From Symsagittifera roscoffensis (lineage: Eukaryota; Xenacoelomorpha; Acoela; Convolutidae), in NCBI RefSeq assembly GCF_963678635.1, contig NC_087067.1:35295966-35355965 (forward strand): a stretch of 60,000 nt of DNA, given 5' to 3'. Positions 44,986 through 57,278 of the stretch are shown here, in pieces. The position numbers and the translations under genes are program-made. The notes below the pieces were generated by a model, which was not told the DNA's origin, did not search any database, and saw nothing but the letters and a program-made list of their open reading frames with translations. The stretch's first letter is position 1; each line of letters opens with the position of its first letter.

Positions 44986-45537
44986 TGTTCCGACTTTTGA
45001 TATGAAAGTAACGGAATATTTGTGCTCGGGGTGGGTTTTTTTTCTTCAGACAAATTTCGACTTTTTAACTAGCCATTTTTGACGGATTTTTTTAAAAATA
45101 TCATTCGAAAGCTATGTTGTCCTGACCTTAAATTTGAAACGATATTTCATCTGTGATCATTTCTCGTAAATTTATGAGGGTTTAAAGATTGCCATTTTGG
45201 CCATTTTGATCAATTTGGGACAATTAACGCGCGATATAATTGGCGCTATTAACGCGTAAGCAGAGATTTAATCCATCTTAGAAATCGTTCCAAATTGGTT
45301 GAAGGAAACTTATTTGCCATAATAGATTTGTTACAAGGAGCAAAATTTTTTTTGTACTTTATATGGCGTGTGGGGGGATGATTTTCATTTAAAAAAATTC
45401 AAATTTTAGAAAAAATAATTTTTCATTTTGTTTTATTACATTTAACTGTTTTATGTCGTTTATGTTGTTACTGCTCCATAAACGTTAAAAGGCAAACGGA
45501 GCTTTCCGGGCTTCGCCCTGATACGAGCAGTCTTGTT
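44986..45537 (+). mobile_element. MITE family B copy with intact hairpin
   Basis: TGTTCCGACTTTTGATATGA start; GTGCTCGGGGTGGGTTTTTT, CATTTTGATCAATTTGGGAC and TATATGGCGTGTGGGG blocks; 3' hairpin GGGC-TTC-GCCC (45508-45518) and GATACGAGCAGTCTTGTT end. The whole copy is close to 15760-16305. Confidence 0.85.
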
Positions 45538-45899
45538 GAATTTTGTTATCGAAGCGCTTCCATAAGCTAGAAATCCATTTTGATAATTGAGTTTCTATAT
45601 GCGTTATAAACCTAAACTAATTGTTTTTTACACAAAAAAAATTTGAAAATTGGCTTATTTTTTCTATTAAGCTATTTTAAAATTAAATTTTTTCGAAAAA
45701 AAACACCAAGATGTTAAGAAAACCTTTTTGCCTGATTAGCGGAGCTTCCTGTTTTTTCTAGCAAAAATTCACTGATAGTTCACTTTGACAAATAACATTT
45801 ATGTGAAATTACATTGATAACTCAGCGTTTTTAGATTTTGGCAAAATGCGCCCATCAATTAACCCTTAGAATTATCATCTATCTTTTGGAACCAATTCT

Positions 45900-46560
45900 C
45901 CAGGTAAGGCTTTACTAAATCAAAAAACTTACCAGAAAACCCATATAGCCAAAAGAACACTATGAGTTTATTGTAACAGATGCTGTTTTTAAATATATGA
46001 AACACACTTGACTAGCCAAAATTTTATTATATGAAACTATCAAAATCCAAAGAAAATTGCTGGTCATACTATTTTCATTGAGGGAAATTGTAGTACGATA
46101 AGAACATTTTTGTCCACAAAATTTAAACGTTGATGACCAATAAAATCTCATTCTTTTTAGTGCAGATGTGAGCTCATTTAAATTCATCTAGAAACCTCTT
46201 TTATAAAGGTTTCTGATCAAACAATTTTATATGGAAAACATGTTTATCACACACTTTCCATTAATGGAGTAAGCATTATAAGCATTGTTTCCATAAAAAA
46301 ATTTCGATGACCAATATCTTTGCATTCAATTAAAATGAGATGTAGAATAAAACTTACTTAAAAACTCTTTTGGAGAAATTTTTGAAAAAAAAACTACTGA
46401 AAAAATGCGTATCATACAATTTCATAATTGAGAAATATATGATGAGCATTTTGCCTTAGCACCCATGTATGGAATTGCATGGCAAGCTTTTTGTAGGGAA
46501 CAGTAAAAAAGACTTTTTTTGCATGGATGTCAGCCCAGGATGTCAGCCCAGGTATACGCG
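45900..46560. repeat. Dispersed CATACAATTTCC-type repeat region, second copy
   Basis: GGTCATACTATTTTCATT, ATCACACACTTTCCATTAAT and GTATCATACAATTTCATAAT blocks, each followed by an inverted ATGG / AGCATT partner; ends CAGCCCAGGTATACGCGATA. Related to 9085-9930. Confidence 0.45.
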
Positions 46561-46675
46561 ATATTTTGAAGTTTTAAATTTTAAAATTTTATAGCTCATT
46601 TTGCTGATATACTGTGGGTTAATTTATCACCATGGCTAGTTGAAGAAATCAATTAATGTACCTGAAAAACTTAAG

Positions 46676-46676
<1 letters not shown>

Positions 46677-46711
<35 letters not shown>
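46677..46711. repeat. (TA)n microsatellite
   Basis: 17 uninterrupted TA units, about 80 bp left of the segment copied into the satellite. Confidence 0.95.
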
Positions 46712-46714
<3 letters not shown>

Positions 46715-47109
46715 CGATCCGCACGAATGAAATTCATTTTTTATCTGGAAAAAAATGTGATGTCTTGTCACTCTTTGGTTCATCTGAACGCAAAGTTTAC
46801 CACGAAACAAAATTCCATAGAGATCCCTTCAAGTTGGTTGAAAAAAACCCGCGGTAGGTGAAAAATAACTCTTCTATGTAAATCATGAAACCAAAGCAGT
46901 GTGCCGAAATTTTGGTGGTCAAAAAAACTTTAAAATGTGCATCATGAAACAGCTATAACCAAGAAGAAATGAAAAAAAAAAACGCTTTTAATTTGAATTG
47001 ATTTGAAAACTGGTAAAACAATTTTCCCATTTTTCACGTAAGCTAACGTCTACAAAAAGCGTAAAATATAAACAATTCAAGCGGAAGGTCAAAAATAAAC
47101 TGTGCGAAC

Positions 47110-47260
47110 AAAAAGGATTATAAACAATTATAATCGATAATAATGGATTTTTCTGCAAAACAAGTAAATTAGAAATTCGGATTAAAAAAATCGATTGTGA
47201 GAATGGTACTAAAATCATATTATAATTGATCATTAACGCTTGAAATTGAATGCGGACGGT
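47110..47260. repeat. AT-rich TTATAATCGATT repeat fragment
   Basis: AACAATTATAATCGATAATA and ATCATATTATAATTGATC motifs and a TTGAATGCGGAC end like the other copies. It lies just left of the satellite array. Confidence 0.5.
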
Positions 47261-47419
47261 TTTCCAAACGTAAAAGTGAAAATTCGCCGTGACCTGCAGA
47301 TTCAGTAACTGATTCGTTTTCAAATCTTAAGTCTTTGGTCTCCAAAAAGAAGGCTGAACAGGGATCAAAGAATTGACTCACGGAACGAATTTTTTCAAGT
47401 TGATTAACAAATCCGATTT

Positions 47420-47930
47420 GAACTGCTCGTATCAGAGCAAAGCTCTGAATGTTCAGACTGGTTTTTCATTTATATGGAGTAATGGAGTAGTGTTCGCCTT
47501 AACAAATTGGTGAAGTTATCAGAAAACATGAAAAAAAATAAGAATTGAAAATTGACCCCCCACATGCTATTGAAGATGCAAAAACTATACTTCGCCGAGT
47601 TAATAAATAGTTCAAATAGCATGCATCAGCCCAAATGGAACAGTTTTGTAAAGGGTTTAAATCTCCGCTTATATCTTAATAACGGGTATATATTGGCGAA
47701 AAACAATTAGGAAATAATGGTTTCAAACTAGCCAAATGTCAATCTTCAAAACCGCAATAATTTTATGAAAAACAAACATTTGTTACATTTTGAGCTCAAA
47801 ACAACAATTGCATTTGGATAATATCAAAAAATTTTTCACAAGTGGCTAGTTAAAAAGACGAAGTTTGTCGGGGAAAAAACACTCCGAGCACAAATATTTT
47901 TCATTTCTATCATAAGTGGTCGGAACAAAA
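47420..47930 (-). mobile_element. MITE family B copy embedded in satellite unit A
   Basis: Reversed: AACTGCTCGTATCAGAGCAA (3' end first), hairpin AGAGC-AAA-GCTCT at 47434-47446, then to GTCGGAACA at 47919-47927. Repeated with every A unit at about 48853, 50287 and 51720. The hairpin stem differs from other copies at paired positions. Confidence 0.8.
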
Positions 47931-48395
47931 CGGTTTAATGTTCCCAGGTGATCTTGCGTTTTGGGAAAAGTTTGATTGCATCCGCATTCCCAAAAACGCG
48001 ATGAAATTATTGCTCGGAAGTATTCATTAAGAGACCAAACTGTGTAATTTGTAAATTGTGAACGGATTCCGCTGCAAGGACGTTCTCTTTGTTCTTCTTT
48101 TGTTCTTTCATTGTCTTTAGTTGTTCCGACAAACTTTTAACGAGTTAAAAAACTTGACTCTGGGTGCTAGAGACCTAAAATACTAGATTGTGCGCCTATT
48201 CAGTGCACAGTTTGGCCTGGTACTGTTTCTTCCGTGATACTACTTTTTTATTCACTTTGACAAAGAAATTTAGAAATTTCAAAAACGCAGACTTAGGTTT
48301 TTTTTGAAAATTTGAGTCTAGGAATTTTCATTGAGCTGTCTCACTCAATTTTATTGAGCTTTTTTTTCTTGTTGGTCAGATTGAGAGTATAATTC

Positions 48396-48745
48396 TTCGT
48401 TTTCAAATCTTAAGTCTTTGGTCTCCAAAAAGAAGGCTGAACAGGGATCAAAGAATTGACTCACGGAACGACATTTTTCAAGTTGATTAACAAATCCGAT
48501 TTGAACTGCTCGTATCAGAGCAAAGCTCTGAATGTTCAGACTGGTTTTTCATTTATATGGAGTAATGGAGTAGTGTTCGCCTTAACAAATAGGTGAAGTT
48601 ATCAGAAAACATGAAAAAATGCTTTGGTTTCATGATTTACATAGAAGAGTTATATTTCACCTACCGCGGGTTTTTTTCAACCAACATGAAGGGATCTCTA
48701 TGGAATTTTGTTTCGTGGTAAACTTTGGTCAGATTCAGTAAATGA
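48396..48745. repeat. Satellite unit B (first of three)
   Basis: About 220 bp equal to the start of A, then 48620-48727, which is the reverse complement of unique flank 46791-46898 (GCTTTGGTTTCATGATTTAC ... GTAAACTTTG), then CAGATTCAGTAAATGATTCG, a copy of the array's own left border at 47298-47315. The other B units are 49830-50179 and 51263-51612. Confidence 0.92.
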
Positions 48746-51700
48746 TTCGTTTTCAAATCTTAAGTCTTTGGTCTCCAAAAAGAAGGCTGAACAGGGATCA
48801 AAGAATTGACTCACGGAACGAATTTTTTCAAGTTGATTAACAAATCCGATTTGAACTGCTCGTATCAGAGCAAAGCTCTGAATGTTCAGACTGGTTTTTC
48901 ATTTATATGGAGTAATGGAGTAGTGTTCGCCTTAACAAATTGGTGAAGTTATCAGAAAACATGAAAAAAAAATAAGAATTGAAAATTGACCCCCCACATG
49001 CTATTGAAGATGCAAAAACTATATTTCGCCGAGTTAATAAATAGTTCAAATAGCATGCATCAGCCCAAATGGAACAGTTTCGTAAAGGGTTTATATCTCC
49101 GCTTATATCTTAATAACGGGTATATATTGGCGAAAAACAATTAGGAAATAATGGTTTCAAACTAGCCAAATGTCAATCTTCAAAACCGCAATAATTTTAT
49201 GAAAAACAAACCTTTGTTACATTTTGAGCTCGAAACAACAATTGCATTTGGATAATATCAAAAATTTTGTCACAAGTGGCTAGTTAAAAAGACGAAGTTT
49301 GTCGGGAAAAAAACACTCCGAGCACAAATATTTTTCATTTCTATCATAAGTGGTCGGAACAAAACGGTTTAATGTTCCCAGGTGATCTTGCGTTTTGGGA
49401 AAAGTTTGATTGCATCCGCATTCCCAAAAACGCGATGAAATTATTGCTCGGAAGTATTCATTAAGAGACCAAACTGTGTAATTTGTAAATTGTGAACGGA
49501 TTCCGCTGCAAGGACGTTCTCTTTGTTCTTCTTTTGTTCTTTCATTGTCTTTAGTTGTTCCGACAAACTTTTAACGAGTTAAAAAACTTGACTCTGGGTG
49601 CTAGAGACCTAAAACACTAGATTGTGCGCCTATTCAGTGCACAGTTTGGCCTGGTACTGTTTCTTCCGTGATACTACTTTTTTATTCACTTTGACAAAGA
49701 AATTTAGAAATTTCAAAAACGCAGGCTTAGGTTTTTTTTGAAAATTCGAGTCTAGGAATTTTCATTGAGCTGTCTCACTCAATTTTATTGAGCTTTTTTT
49801 TCTTGTTGGTCAGATTGAGAGTATAATTCTTCGTTTTCAAATCTTAAGTCTTTGGTCTCCAAAAAGAAGGCTGAACAGGGATCAAAGAATTGACTCACGG
49901 AACGACATTTTTCAAGTTGATTAACAAATCCGATTTGAACTGCTCGTATCAGAGCAAAGCTCTGAATGTTCAGACTGGTTTTTCATTTATATGGAGTAAT
50001 GGAGTAGTGTTCGCCTTAACAAATAGGTGAAGTTATCAGAAAACATGAAAAAATGCTTTGGTTTCATGATTTACATAGAAGAGTTATATTTCACCTACCG
50101 CGGGTTTTTTTCAACCAACATGAAGGGATCTCTATGGAATTTTGTTTCGTGGTAAACTTTGGTCAGATTCAGTAAATGATTCGTTTTCAAATCTTAAGTC
50201 TTTGGTCTCCAAAAAGAAGGCTGAACAGGGATCAAAGAATTGACTCACGGAACGAATTTTTTCAAGTTGATTAACAAATCCGATTTGAACTGCTCGTATC
50301 AGAGCAAAGCTCTGAATGTTCAGACTGGTTTTTCATTTATATGGAGTAATGGAGTAGTGTTCGCCTTAACAAATTGGTGAAGTTATCAGAAAACATGAAA
50401 AAAAATAAGAATTGAAAATTGACCCCCCACATGCTATTGAAGATGCAAAAACTATATTTCGCCGAGTTAATAAATAGTTCAAATAGCATGCATCAGCCCA
50501 AATGGAACAGTTTCGTAAAGGGTTTATATCTCCGCTTATATCTTAATAACGGGTATATATTGGCGAAAAACAATTAGGAAATAATGGTTTCAAACTAGCC
50601 AAATGTCAATCTTCAAAACCGCAATAATTTTATGAAAAACAAACCTTTGTTACATTTTGAGCTCAAAACAACAATTGCATTTGGATAATATCAAAAATTT
50701 TGTCACAAGTGGCTAGTTAAAAAGACGAAGTTTGTCGGGAAAAAAACACTCCGAGCACAAATATTTTTCATTTCTATCATAAGTGGTCGGAACAAAACGG
50801 TTTAATGTTCCCAGGTGATCTTGCGTTTTGGGAAAAGTTTGATTGCATCCGCATTCCCAAAAACGCGATGAAATTATTGCTCGGAAGTATTCATTAAGAG
50901 ACCAAACTGTGTAATTTGTAAATTGTGAACGGATTCCGCTGCAAGGACGTTCTCTTTGTTCTTCTTTTGTTCTTTCATTGTCTTTAGTTGTTCCGACAAA
51001 CTTTTAACGAGTTAAAAAACTTGACTCTGGGTGCTAGAGACCTAAAACACTAGATTGTGCGCCTATTCAGTGCACAGTTTGGCCTGGTACTGTTTCTTCC
51101 GTGATACTACTTTTTTATTCACTTTGACAAAGAAATTTAGAAATTTCAAAAACGCAGGCTTAGGTTTTTTTTGAAAATTTGAGTCTAGGAATTTTCATTG
51201 AGCTGTCTCACTCAATTTTATTGAGCTTTTTTTTCTTGTTGGTCAGATTGAGAGTATAATTCTTCGTTTTCAAATCTTAAGTCTTTGGTCTCCAAAAAGA
51301 AGGCTGAACAGGGATCAAAGAATTGACTCACGGAACGACATTTTTCAAGTTGATTAACAAATCCGATTTGAACTGCTCGTATCAGAGCAAAGCTCTGAAT
51401 GTTCAGACTGGTTTTTCATTTATATGGAGTAATGGAGTAGTGTTCGCCTTAACAAATAGGTGAAGTTATCAGAAAACATGAAAAAATGCTTTGGTTTCAT
51501 GATTTACATAGAAGAGTTATATTTCACCTACCGCGGGTTTTTTTCAACCAACATGAAGGGATCTCTATGGAATTTTGTTTCGTGGTAAACTTTGGTCAGA
51601 TTCAGTAAATGATTCGTTTTCAAATCTTAAGTCTTTGGTCTCCAAAAAGAAGGCTGAACAGGGATCAAAGAATTGACTCACGGAACGAATTTTTTCAAGT

Positions 51701-52695
51701 TGATTAACAAATCCGATTTGAACTGCTCGTATCAGAGCAAAGCTCTGAATGTTCAGACTGGTTTTTCATTTATATGGAGTAATGGAGTAGTGTTCGCCTT
51801 AACAAATTGGTGAAGTTATCAGAAAACATGAAAAAAAATAAGAATTGAAAATTGACCCCCCACATGCTATTGAAGATGCAAAAACTATATTTCGCCGAGT
51901 TAATAAATAGTTCAAATAGCATGCATCAGCCCAAATGGAACAGTTTCGTAAAGGGTTTATATCTCCGCTTATATCTTAATAACGGGTATATATTGGCGAA
52001 AAACAATTAGGAAATAATGGTTTCAAACTAGCCAAATGTCAATCTTCAAAACCGCAATAATTTTATGAAAAACAAACCTTTGTTACATTTTGAGCTCAAA
52101 ACAACAATTGCATTTGGATAATATCAAAAATTTTGTCACAAGTGGCTAGTTAAAAAGACGAAGTTTGTCGGGAAAAAAACACTCCGAGCACAAATATTTT
52201 TCATTTCTATCATAAGTGGTCGGAACAAAACGGTTTAATGTTCCCAGGTGATCTTGCGTTTTGGGAAAAGTTTGATTGCATCCGCATTCCCAAAAACGCG
52301 ATGAAATTATTGCTCGGAAGTATTCATTAAGAGACCAAACTGTGTAATTTGTAAATTGTGAACGGATTCCGCTGCAAGGACGTTCTCTTTGTTCTTCTTT
52401 TGTTCTTTCATTGTCTTTAGTTGTTCCGACAAACTTTTAACGAGTTAAAAAACTTGACTCTGGGTGCTAGAGACCTAAAACACTAGATTGTGCGCCTATT
52501 CAGTGCACAGTTTGGCCTGGTACTGTTTCTTCCGTGATACTACTTTTTTATTCACTTTGACAAAGAAATTTAGAAATTTCAAAAACGCAGGCTTAGGTTT
52601 TTTTTGAAAATTTGAGTCTAGGAATTTTCATTGAGCTGTCTCACTCAATTTTATTGAGCTTTTTTTTCTTGTTGGTCAGATTGAGAGTATAATTC

Positions 52696-53059
52696 TTTTT
52701 TCCTTGAATTTACATCATTTTTTAAGATATTTGTCAAATTCTTGTGTCAAGCGTATAAAAACTCTTCTTCTTTGTTTTTTGTTTTGAACGTTTTGAACAA
52801 ATTGTGTTTTGAACAAATTGTATCGTTTCAATTGTTGTAAAAAGTTTATAAATACGTTTACACTTTTTTTAGATCCAAACAAAAAAGAATGACATGGAAA
52901 TAGTTGATCTTCAAAGACCGATAATGAATCACCTCTGTACTAATTTGACTCCAAGTTTTAGGAGTTTTTACTTTTCAGAGGGATATATAACGGTTTTCAC
53001 AATTGTTTTTTTAAGACAATTAATACTTTTCACTTAATTACAATCACACATCTGGTTTT
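52696..53059. other. Right flank of the satellite, no feature recognised
   Basis: AT-rich, with a TTTTGAACAAATTGT short direct repeat at 52785-52820. Confidence 0.4.
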
Positions 53060-53730
53060 GTTCCGACCTTTAAGACTGGGGACAAACTTTATATTCAAGC
53101 ATGCTTTAGTTTTTGTTGTTTTCCGCGCAAAATCAGATACCAGATATAATCATTGGACTGGGTTGAGTGATATATCATCTTAAAGCTCTTTCAGTCGTGA
53201 TTTGAACCACTTTAAAAAGTTTAAAAAAATTTCCCAGTGTTGAGAAAAACCGGTTTGAACTTTTTGATTTATTGTCCTAATTCATCTGAGCAAAGTGAAT
53301 ATAGCTTGTTTTATTGACTTAAATAGCTTAATTTGAAACGTAAAGACTTAGTTTTGAATAGCTTAAATAGCTTAAATAGCCTAGGTTACAATAGCTTAAT
53401 TTAAAACGTAAAGACTTGGTTTTGAACAAACCTAGTCACGTTAGTTTTTTGAGTATTTTATCGCCTTTTCTTTATCAAAAATGTGCAAAGTTGAGAAAAC
53501 TAAAAAAAACTTGAACAAAGTTTTGATTTTTTTATTTTCTGTTTCTCTGAGTCAAAATTGCTTATTATACTATGATTGTCCAATATCTAGTTTTTCTCGG
53601 TTAGCTCTTTTTATCACAACACGTCAAAAAATTAAAATTAGTTGATGAAAACTTCTTTGTTGTATTTTTAGGACTATGGTCAGAACATTCTGTGCTACTT
53701 GCTTAGTAACCGGCTATCCTTGTTTGTATT
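53060..53730 (+). mobile_element. MITE family C copy
   Basis: TGTTCCGACCTTTAAGACTG start, CGCAAAATCAGATACCAGAT, ATAATCATTGGACTGGG, GTCGTGATTTGAACCAC, GTTGAGAAAAACCGGTTTG, a local AATAGCTTAAATAGC stutter, and the 3' end ATGGTCAGAACATTCTGTGC with a decayed hairpin, then TTAGTAACCGGCTATCCTTG. Confidence 0.8.
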
Positions 53731-54435
53731 AGTTTTAACCATTTTTGAAAATTGACTTTTTTTCAGAACATACGTTAAGGCGTTTTTATGGATGCTTTCG
53801 CGTTTTCAACCAATTTTCAACATTTTTTTTCAATGTTAATGCTCGGTTTTCTTTCTGATGTGACTAGTACAGTTTCTAAATTATGAATATTTGGATTTTT
53901 TTTATTTTGAAAGATCACCCTGGAAACATGCATTTAAGCGCACTTTTTCTGTCGTGGCGAATGTAAGCGCAGTTGCGCGAGGCTATTTGGAGTCATTTGA
54001 GAACAAAATCCTTATGAGATGGAAAAATTCGTTAAAAAAATTGTTGTCTCGAAATCCACGAAATCAACGATGAACGAAATGTTAACAATCTGATCAAAAT
54101 TCTCAATGAGATATTATTATCTGAGAAGCGCAAAGAATAGTTGTTTTTCGATGGGCTCATCAATGGTCAAAAGAAAATGGATTGAGACTATTAAATTGAT
54201 GGCCAAAAGATATTGTGAAGTTACTCAAATTCAGTCCAGCACGCTCGAGGCAAACCTCAAGAACAGTCCAAACATATATTTGAACAATTTTATTATAATT
54301 TAACAAAATTTAGACAATTTTATTGTTTTTTATTTATGAGGGGGCTGCTAAAAATTGGATGGGTTGACTTTTCTCAACTCTGAATTACGGCTTATAAATT
54401 TAAGACAAAAGCTGTGCAAGTTGAACTGGTTGAAT

Positions 54436-54858
54436 CAGGGGCGGATCTAGGATTTTCTCGAGGGGGGGGGCGGATTTTCAAAAAATTTTCGAAAATTTTG
54501 ACGATTTTTTTTTTTTTAGGTCGACCAAATTGATTTTTCGAGCTCTCCCAAAGCACGGTTTTGTCCCTATTTTGGCCAAATTTTTTGCGCCGCAGGCAAA
54601 TTTTTGAAAAAACAGTCAAAAAAGCCGTTTTTGGGCAATTTTTGAAAAATTTTGACAAAAAAATGCGTTTTTTGGCGCGCGCTCCCCCTCAAAGCTAGTA
54701 TATTTTGGCGCCAAAGGCGCCTTTAGAAAACTTTTAGGGCCGGTCGGTAAAAAATTGATTTCTTACAAAGTACCAAAGGGGGGACCCTTTGGGTCGGCAG
54801 GGGGTCAAATCCCTGAGGGAGAGGGGCGTCCGCCCCCCCCCCCCTAAATCCGCCCCTG
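54436..54858 (+). mobile_element. hAT-type MITE, intact ends and perfect 8-bp target duplication
   Basis: 423 bp from CAGGGGCGGATCTAGGATTT to TAAATCCGCCCCTG, flanked by GGTTGAAT on both sides (54428-54435, 54859-54866). Internal blocks collinear with 17054-17490. Confidence 0.95.
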
Positions 54859-55870
54859 GGTTGAATTCTGATTTATAAAGTTAATTAGCTAATTCGTGAA
54901 ATTTCATCTAAAAATGATGAAATTTCATCTAAAAATGAAAAAAAAAATCGTTTGCTGTTGAAAAGGAATAATAGTTTGGCTGGCTCGTGAATCGCTGATT
55001 TTTGTCGTGAAAGTCAATACAAGCTCATGATCTAACAAATGGTGGGTTCGCCCGACACAGTTTTTCACTCTTTCTGGTTGAGAAAGTGAAAACGTAACAG
55101 TAATTGGTCGAAAGGGTGAGATTTTTTCAATATGCTATTTATAAAGAAGCAAGCAACGTGCGGCTGGTTTTCTTTTGAACTATTCTGCGATAACGAAAGC
55201 GTAATAAAGTTTTCTGCGATAACGAAAGCGGTTCGTGTTTGTTGATGGGAGTAATGACCCGCGCTAGTTGGTTTCATGATCCGTGCTATTTTAAAGCCTG
55301 TTTAAAAAAAATGCATTAGCCAAATCATAAATAAATTGTTTTTCCACTTTCACCTAAGCAATTTTTTCAACAATTAACTCCCTCCCTCCTTCTATGGCAT
55401 CTACTAAAAAAATTCCATCCTAGTATAAAGCACACAAATAAGAGTTTTCTGTTGAGAATACTATTTTTGCTGCGTTATGATTGGTCGAACATTCAAATAA
55501 CTAAATCGATTAAGCAATCTATCACCTTTCTTAAAGCGAGGGGGAGGGATGTTTAGTTTATCGACGAAGGGCAGAATTATTTTACGTTTTTGACTTACCA
55601 TTGCGGCGTAAGACGAAAAACGGTCGAACTTGATATGCATTGATGAAAAATTTCAATTCGACAAAAAGATTTTCGATTGTTTTTCCAGAGCATTTCTCCA
55701 AAATCTGTCTAATTGAGCAAAACAGCTTAAAAAATACTAATTTATTGAATATTTTTCAACCTTAAAGGGTTTTTAAACTCACATACAAAATACAGAGTGA
55801 ACAAGTCTGATCAACTATCAAATGAGACGTATATCTTTGGAAACGAGAAAAAGATTACAAAACGAGGTCA
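54859..55870. other. Intergenic with two tiny tandem duplications
   Basis: GAAATTTCATCTAAAAATGA occurs twice in tandem at 54899-54940, and TTCTGCGATAACGAAAGCG twice at 55182-55229. Nothing else recognised. Confidence 0.5.
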
Positions 55871-56612
55871 ATGTTTTTTATCCTTATCGTTTGTTTAACG
55901 ATATTAAACGTGGGTGCTGTGATAAATCAAGAGGCTGCCTTGAGTACTAGTAAAAAGGGAACATTCGATGTGAGTGATTGGCAAAATAAACTATTGGAAT
56001 TACTGGCTTTAACAAAAGATTATGATGTAAAAGTTCAAAAAACTGGATTAAAAACATGATAATATGAATGATAGAATGCAAATCCAAGTAAGAGAAGCAA
56101 GCAAGGATTACTTGACTATTCAAAAACTACTTTTCAATGCAAGCCGGGACACTTAAATGTAACAAGGTACACTTTAAATTTCAACAAAATGTTTGAAAAA
56201 AAAAACATAGCGGAAGAAGGCATATTTTTCGGACAAAAACAACTTTGTGTCAAGTGTAATGTGTAAGTTTATCTATTTCGATGATAAAGACAAAATATAC
56301 AGTGCTCGACCACAGTTAAGAAGAAAAGTAAACCCGAACAATAGAAACAATATTTATATTTGTGAGAATTCGTCTCAGTACAAGACAGAAATAAGAGCGT
56401 TTGCAAAAGACAGGGGACTGCTGGGACTGATATCAGCAAAAAAAATTGTATTGTGCCAATTTTTTTAGCTGATGAAAACGAGCAAAAAGTCGTGAAAGTC
56501 ACAAAAGTTGAGAGTCTGTTCGTTTGCAGCCAACAGCTGCAAAGAGACAAGATACAGCAACAAACAAACCAGAAACAAACCGGGCAGGTAAAACCAATAC
56601 TGAGCACTCGCT
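55871..56612 (+). pseudogene. Frameshifted relic of an unidentified protein with signal-peptide-like start
   Basis: Starts ATG at 55871 with a hydrophobic leader (FFILIVCLTILNVGAVINQ), then SDWQNKLLELLALTKDYDVK to a stop at 56057. Coding-like sequence resumes in shifted frames: MQIQVREASKDYLTIQKLLF (about 56076), KPGHLNVTRYTLNFNKMFEK (56143), EEGIFFGQKQLCVKC (56214), then after another shift KFIYFDDKDKIYSARPQLRR and RAFAKDRGLLGLISAKK (to 56446) and a Gln/Lys-rich tail ending at TAA 56610. At least three frameshifts. It could be ORF1 of the non-LTR element that follows, or a separate decayed gene. No family recognised. Confidence 0.5.
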
Positions 56613-57278
56613 AATCTGCAGAAAACTAAAAATTAATTAGACTGATAAAGTAAAATTGAGATTTATATAAACTCAATGAGAATCATTTGTATTGATAAAA
56701 TTGTCTGATTTAATCTTTGCTTATGAGTTGCCTATGAGCAAAAGAAATTACTTTTTTTACCTTTTTTTCAAATTGATTGTTTTTATAAGGCCCCATGTGT
56801 CTCGTTTTTGACTCCCTACTTTTCATTTTTTCTCTCTGTTCAAAGATCAATTTTTGTTTTCTTAAACCTTGATTTTTCACTGAAACCAATTTCAGTTTTT
56901 TTTTGATAAAAACAGAGAAAAGAATTAACACTTTCTTCTCTTTTGCGCTTTTTTTCTGTTAGTACTGCCTCTGGTTTGAGCGGTTAGTCTTTTTATGTTG
57001 TGATTTACGCAGCGCGTAGAAAGGAGACAAGGAAAATCTGAAATGAGCTCAAAAAACAAATGATTAAAAGATAATGTTCAAATTAATTTGATTCGGTGTT
57101 CTGTGACTTTTGCGGTGAGTCCCAATATCTTTATCAAACTCCTTGCACACTTTTTTTCTTATCATGCCTGTATGTTTTTTCTTTGACATTTATAAATGTT
57201 TGGATTGAGATATTTAAAATTTTTTTTGTGTCATATTTTGTTTTTACTCATCATCTGTTTTATCAAAGTTAAAACCAG
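56613..57278. other. Spacer between two coding relics
   Basis: AT-rich with no conserved block. If the two relics are one element, this would be the ORF1-ORF2 spacer plus the lost endonuclease start. Confidence 0.35.

Larger units (their letters stand above)
47313..52695. repeat. Higher-order satellite: four A units (1083 bp) alternating with three B units (350 bp)
   Basis: TTCGTTTTCAAATCTTAAGT begins every unit, at 47313, 48396, 48746, 49830, 50180, 51263 and 51613. Spacings are 1083, 350, 1084, 350, 1083, 350, and the last A ends at about 52695. A carries a reversed family B MITE near its start and a tail with a GCGTTTTGGGAA / TTCCCAAAAACGC hairpin. B shares A's first 220 bp, then carries an inverted copy of 46791-46898. 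The first A differs at several sites; A units 2-4 are almost identical. No gene inside. Confidence 0.95.

Noticed and set aside
47313-52695. CRISPR-like array
   Set aside because: Units are 350 and 1083 bp in an animal genome, with no short repeats or unique spacers; it is a satellite.
53891-54303. Two ORFs suggesting a small basic protein
   Set aside because: The first begins with a non-ATG codon and frames do not join. Some stretches look coding-like, but no repeat partner or motif supports them.
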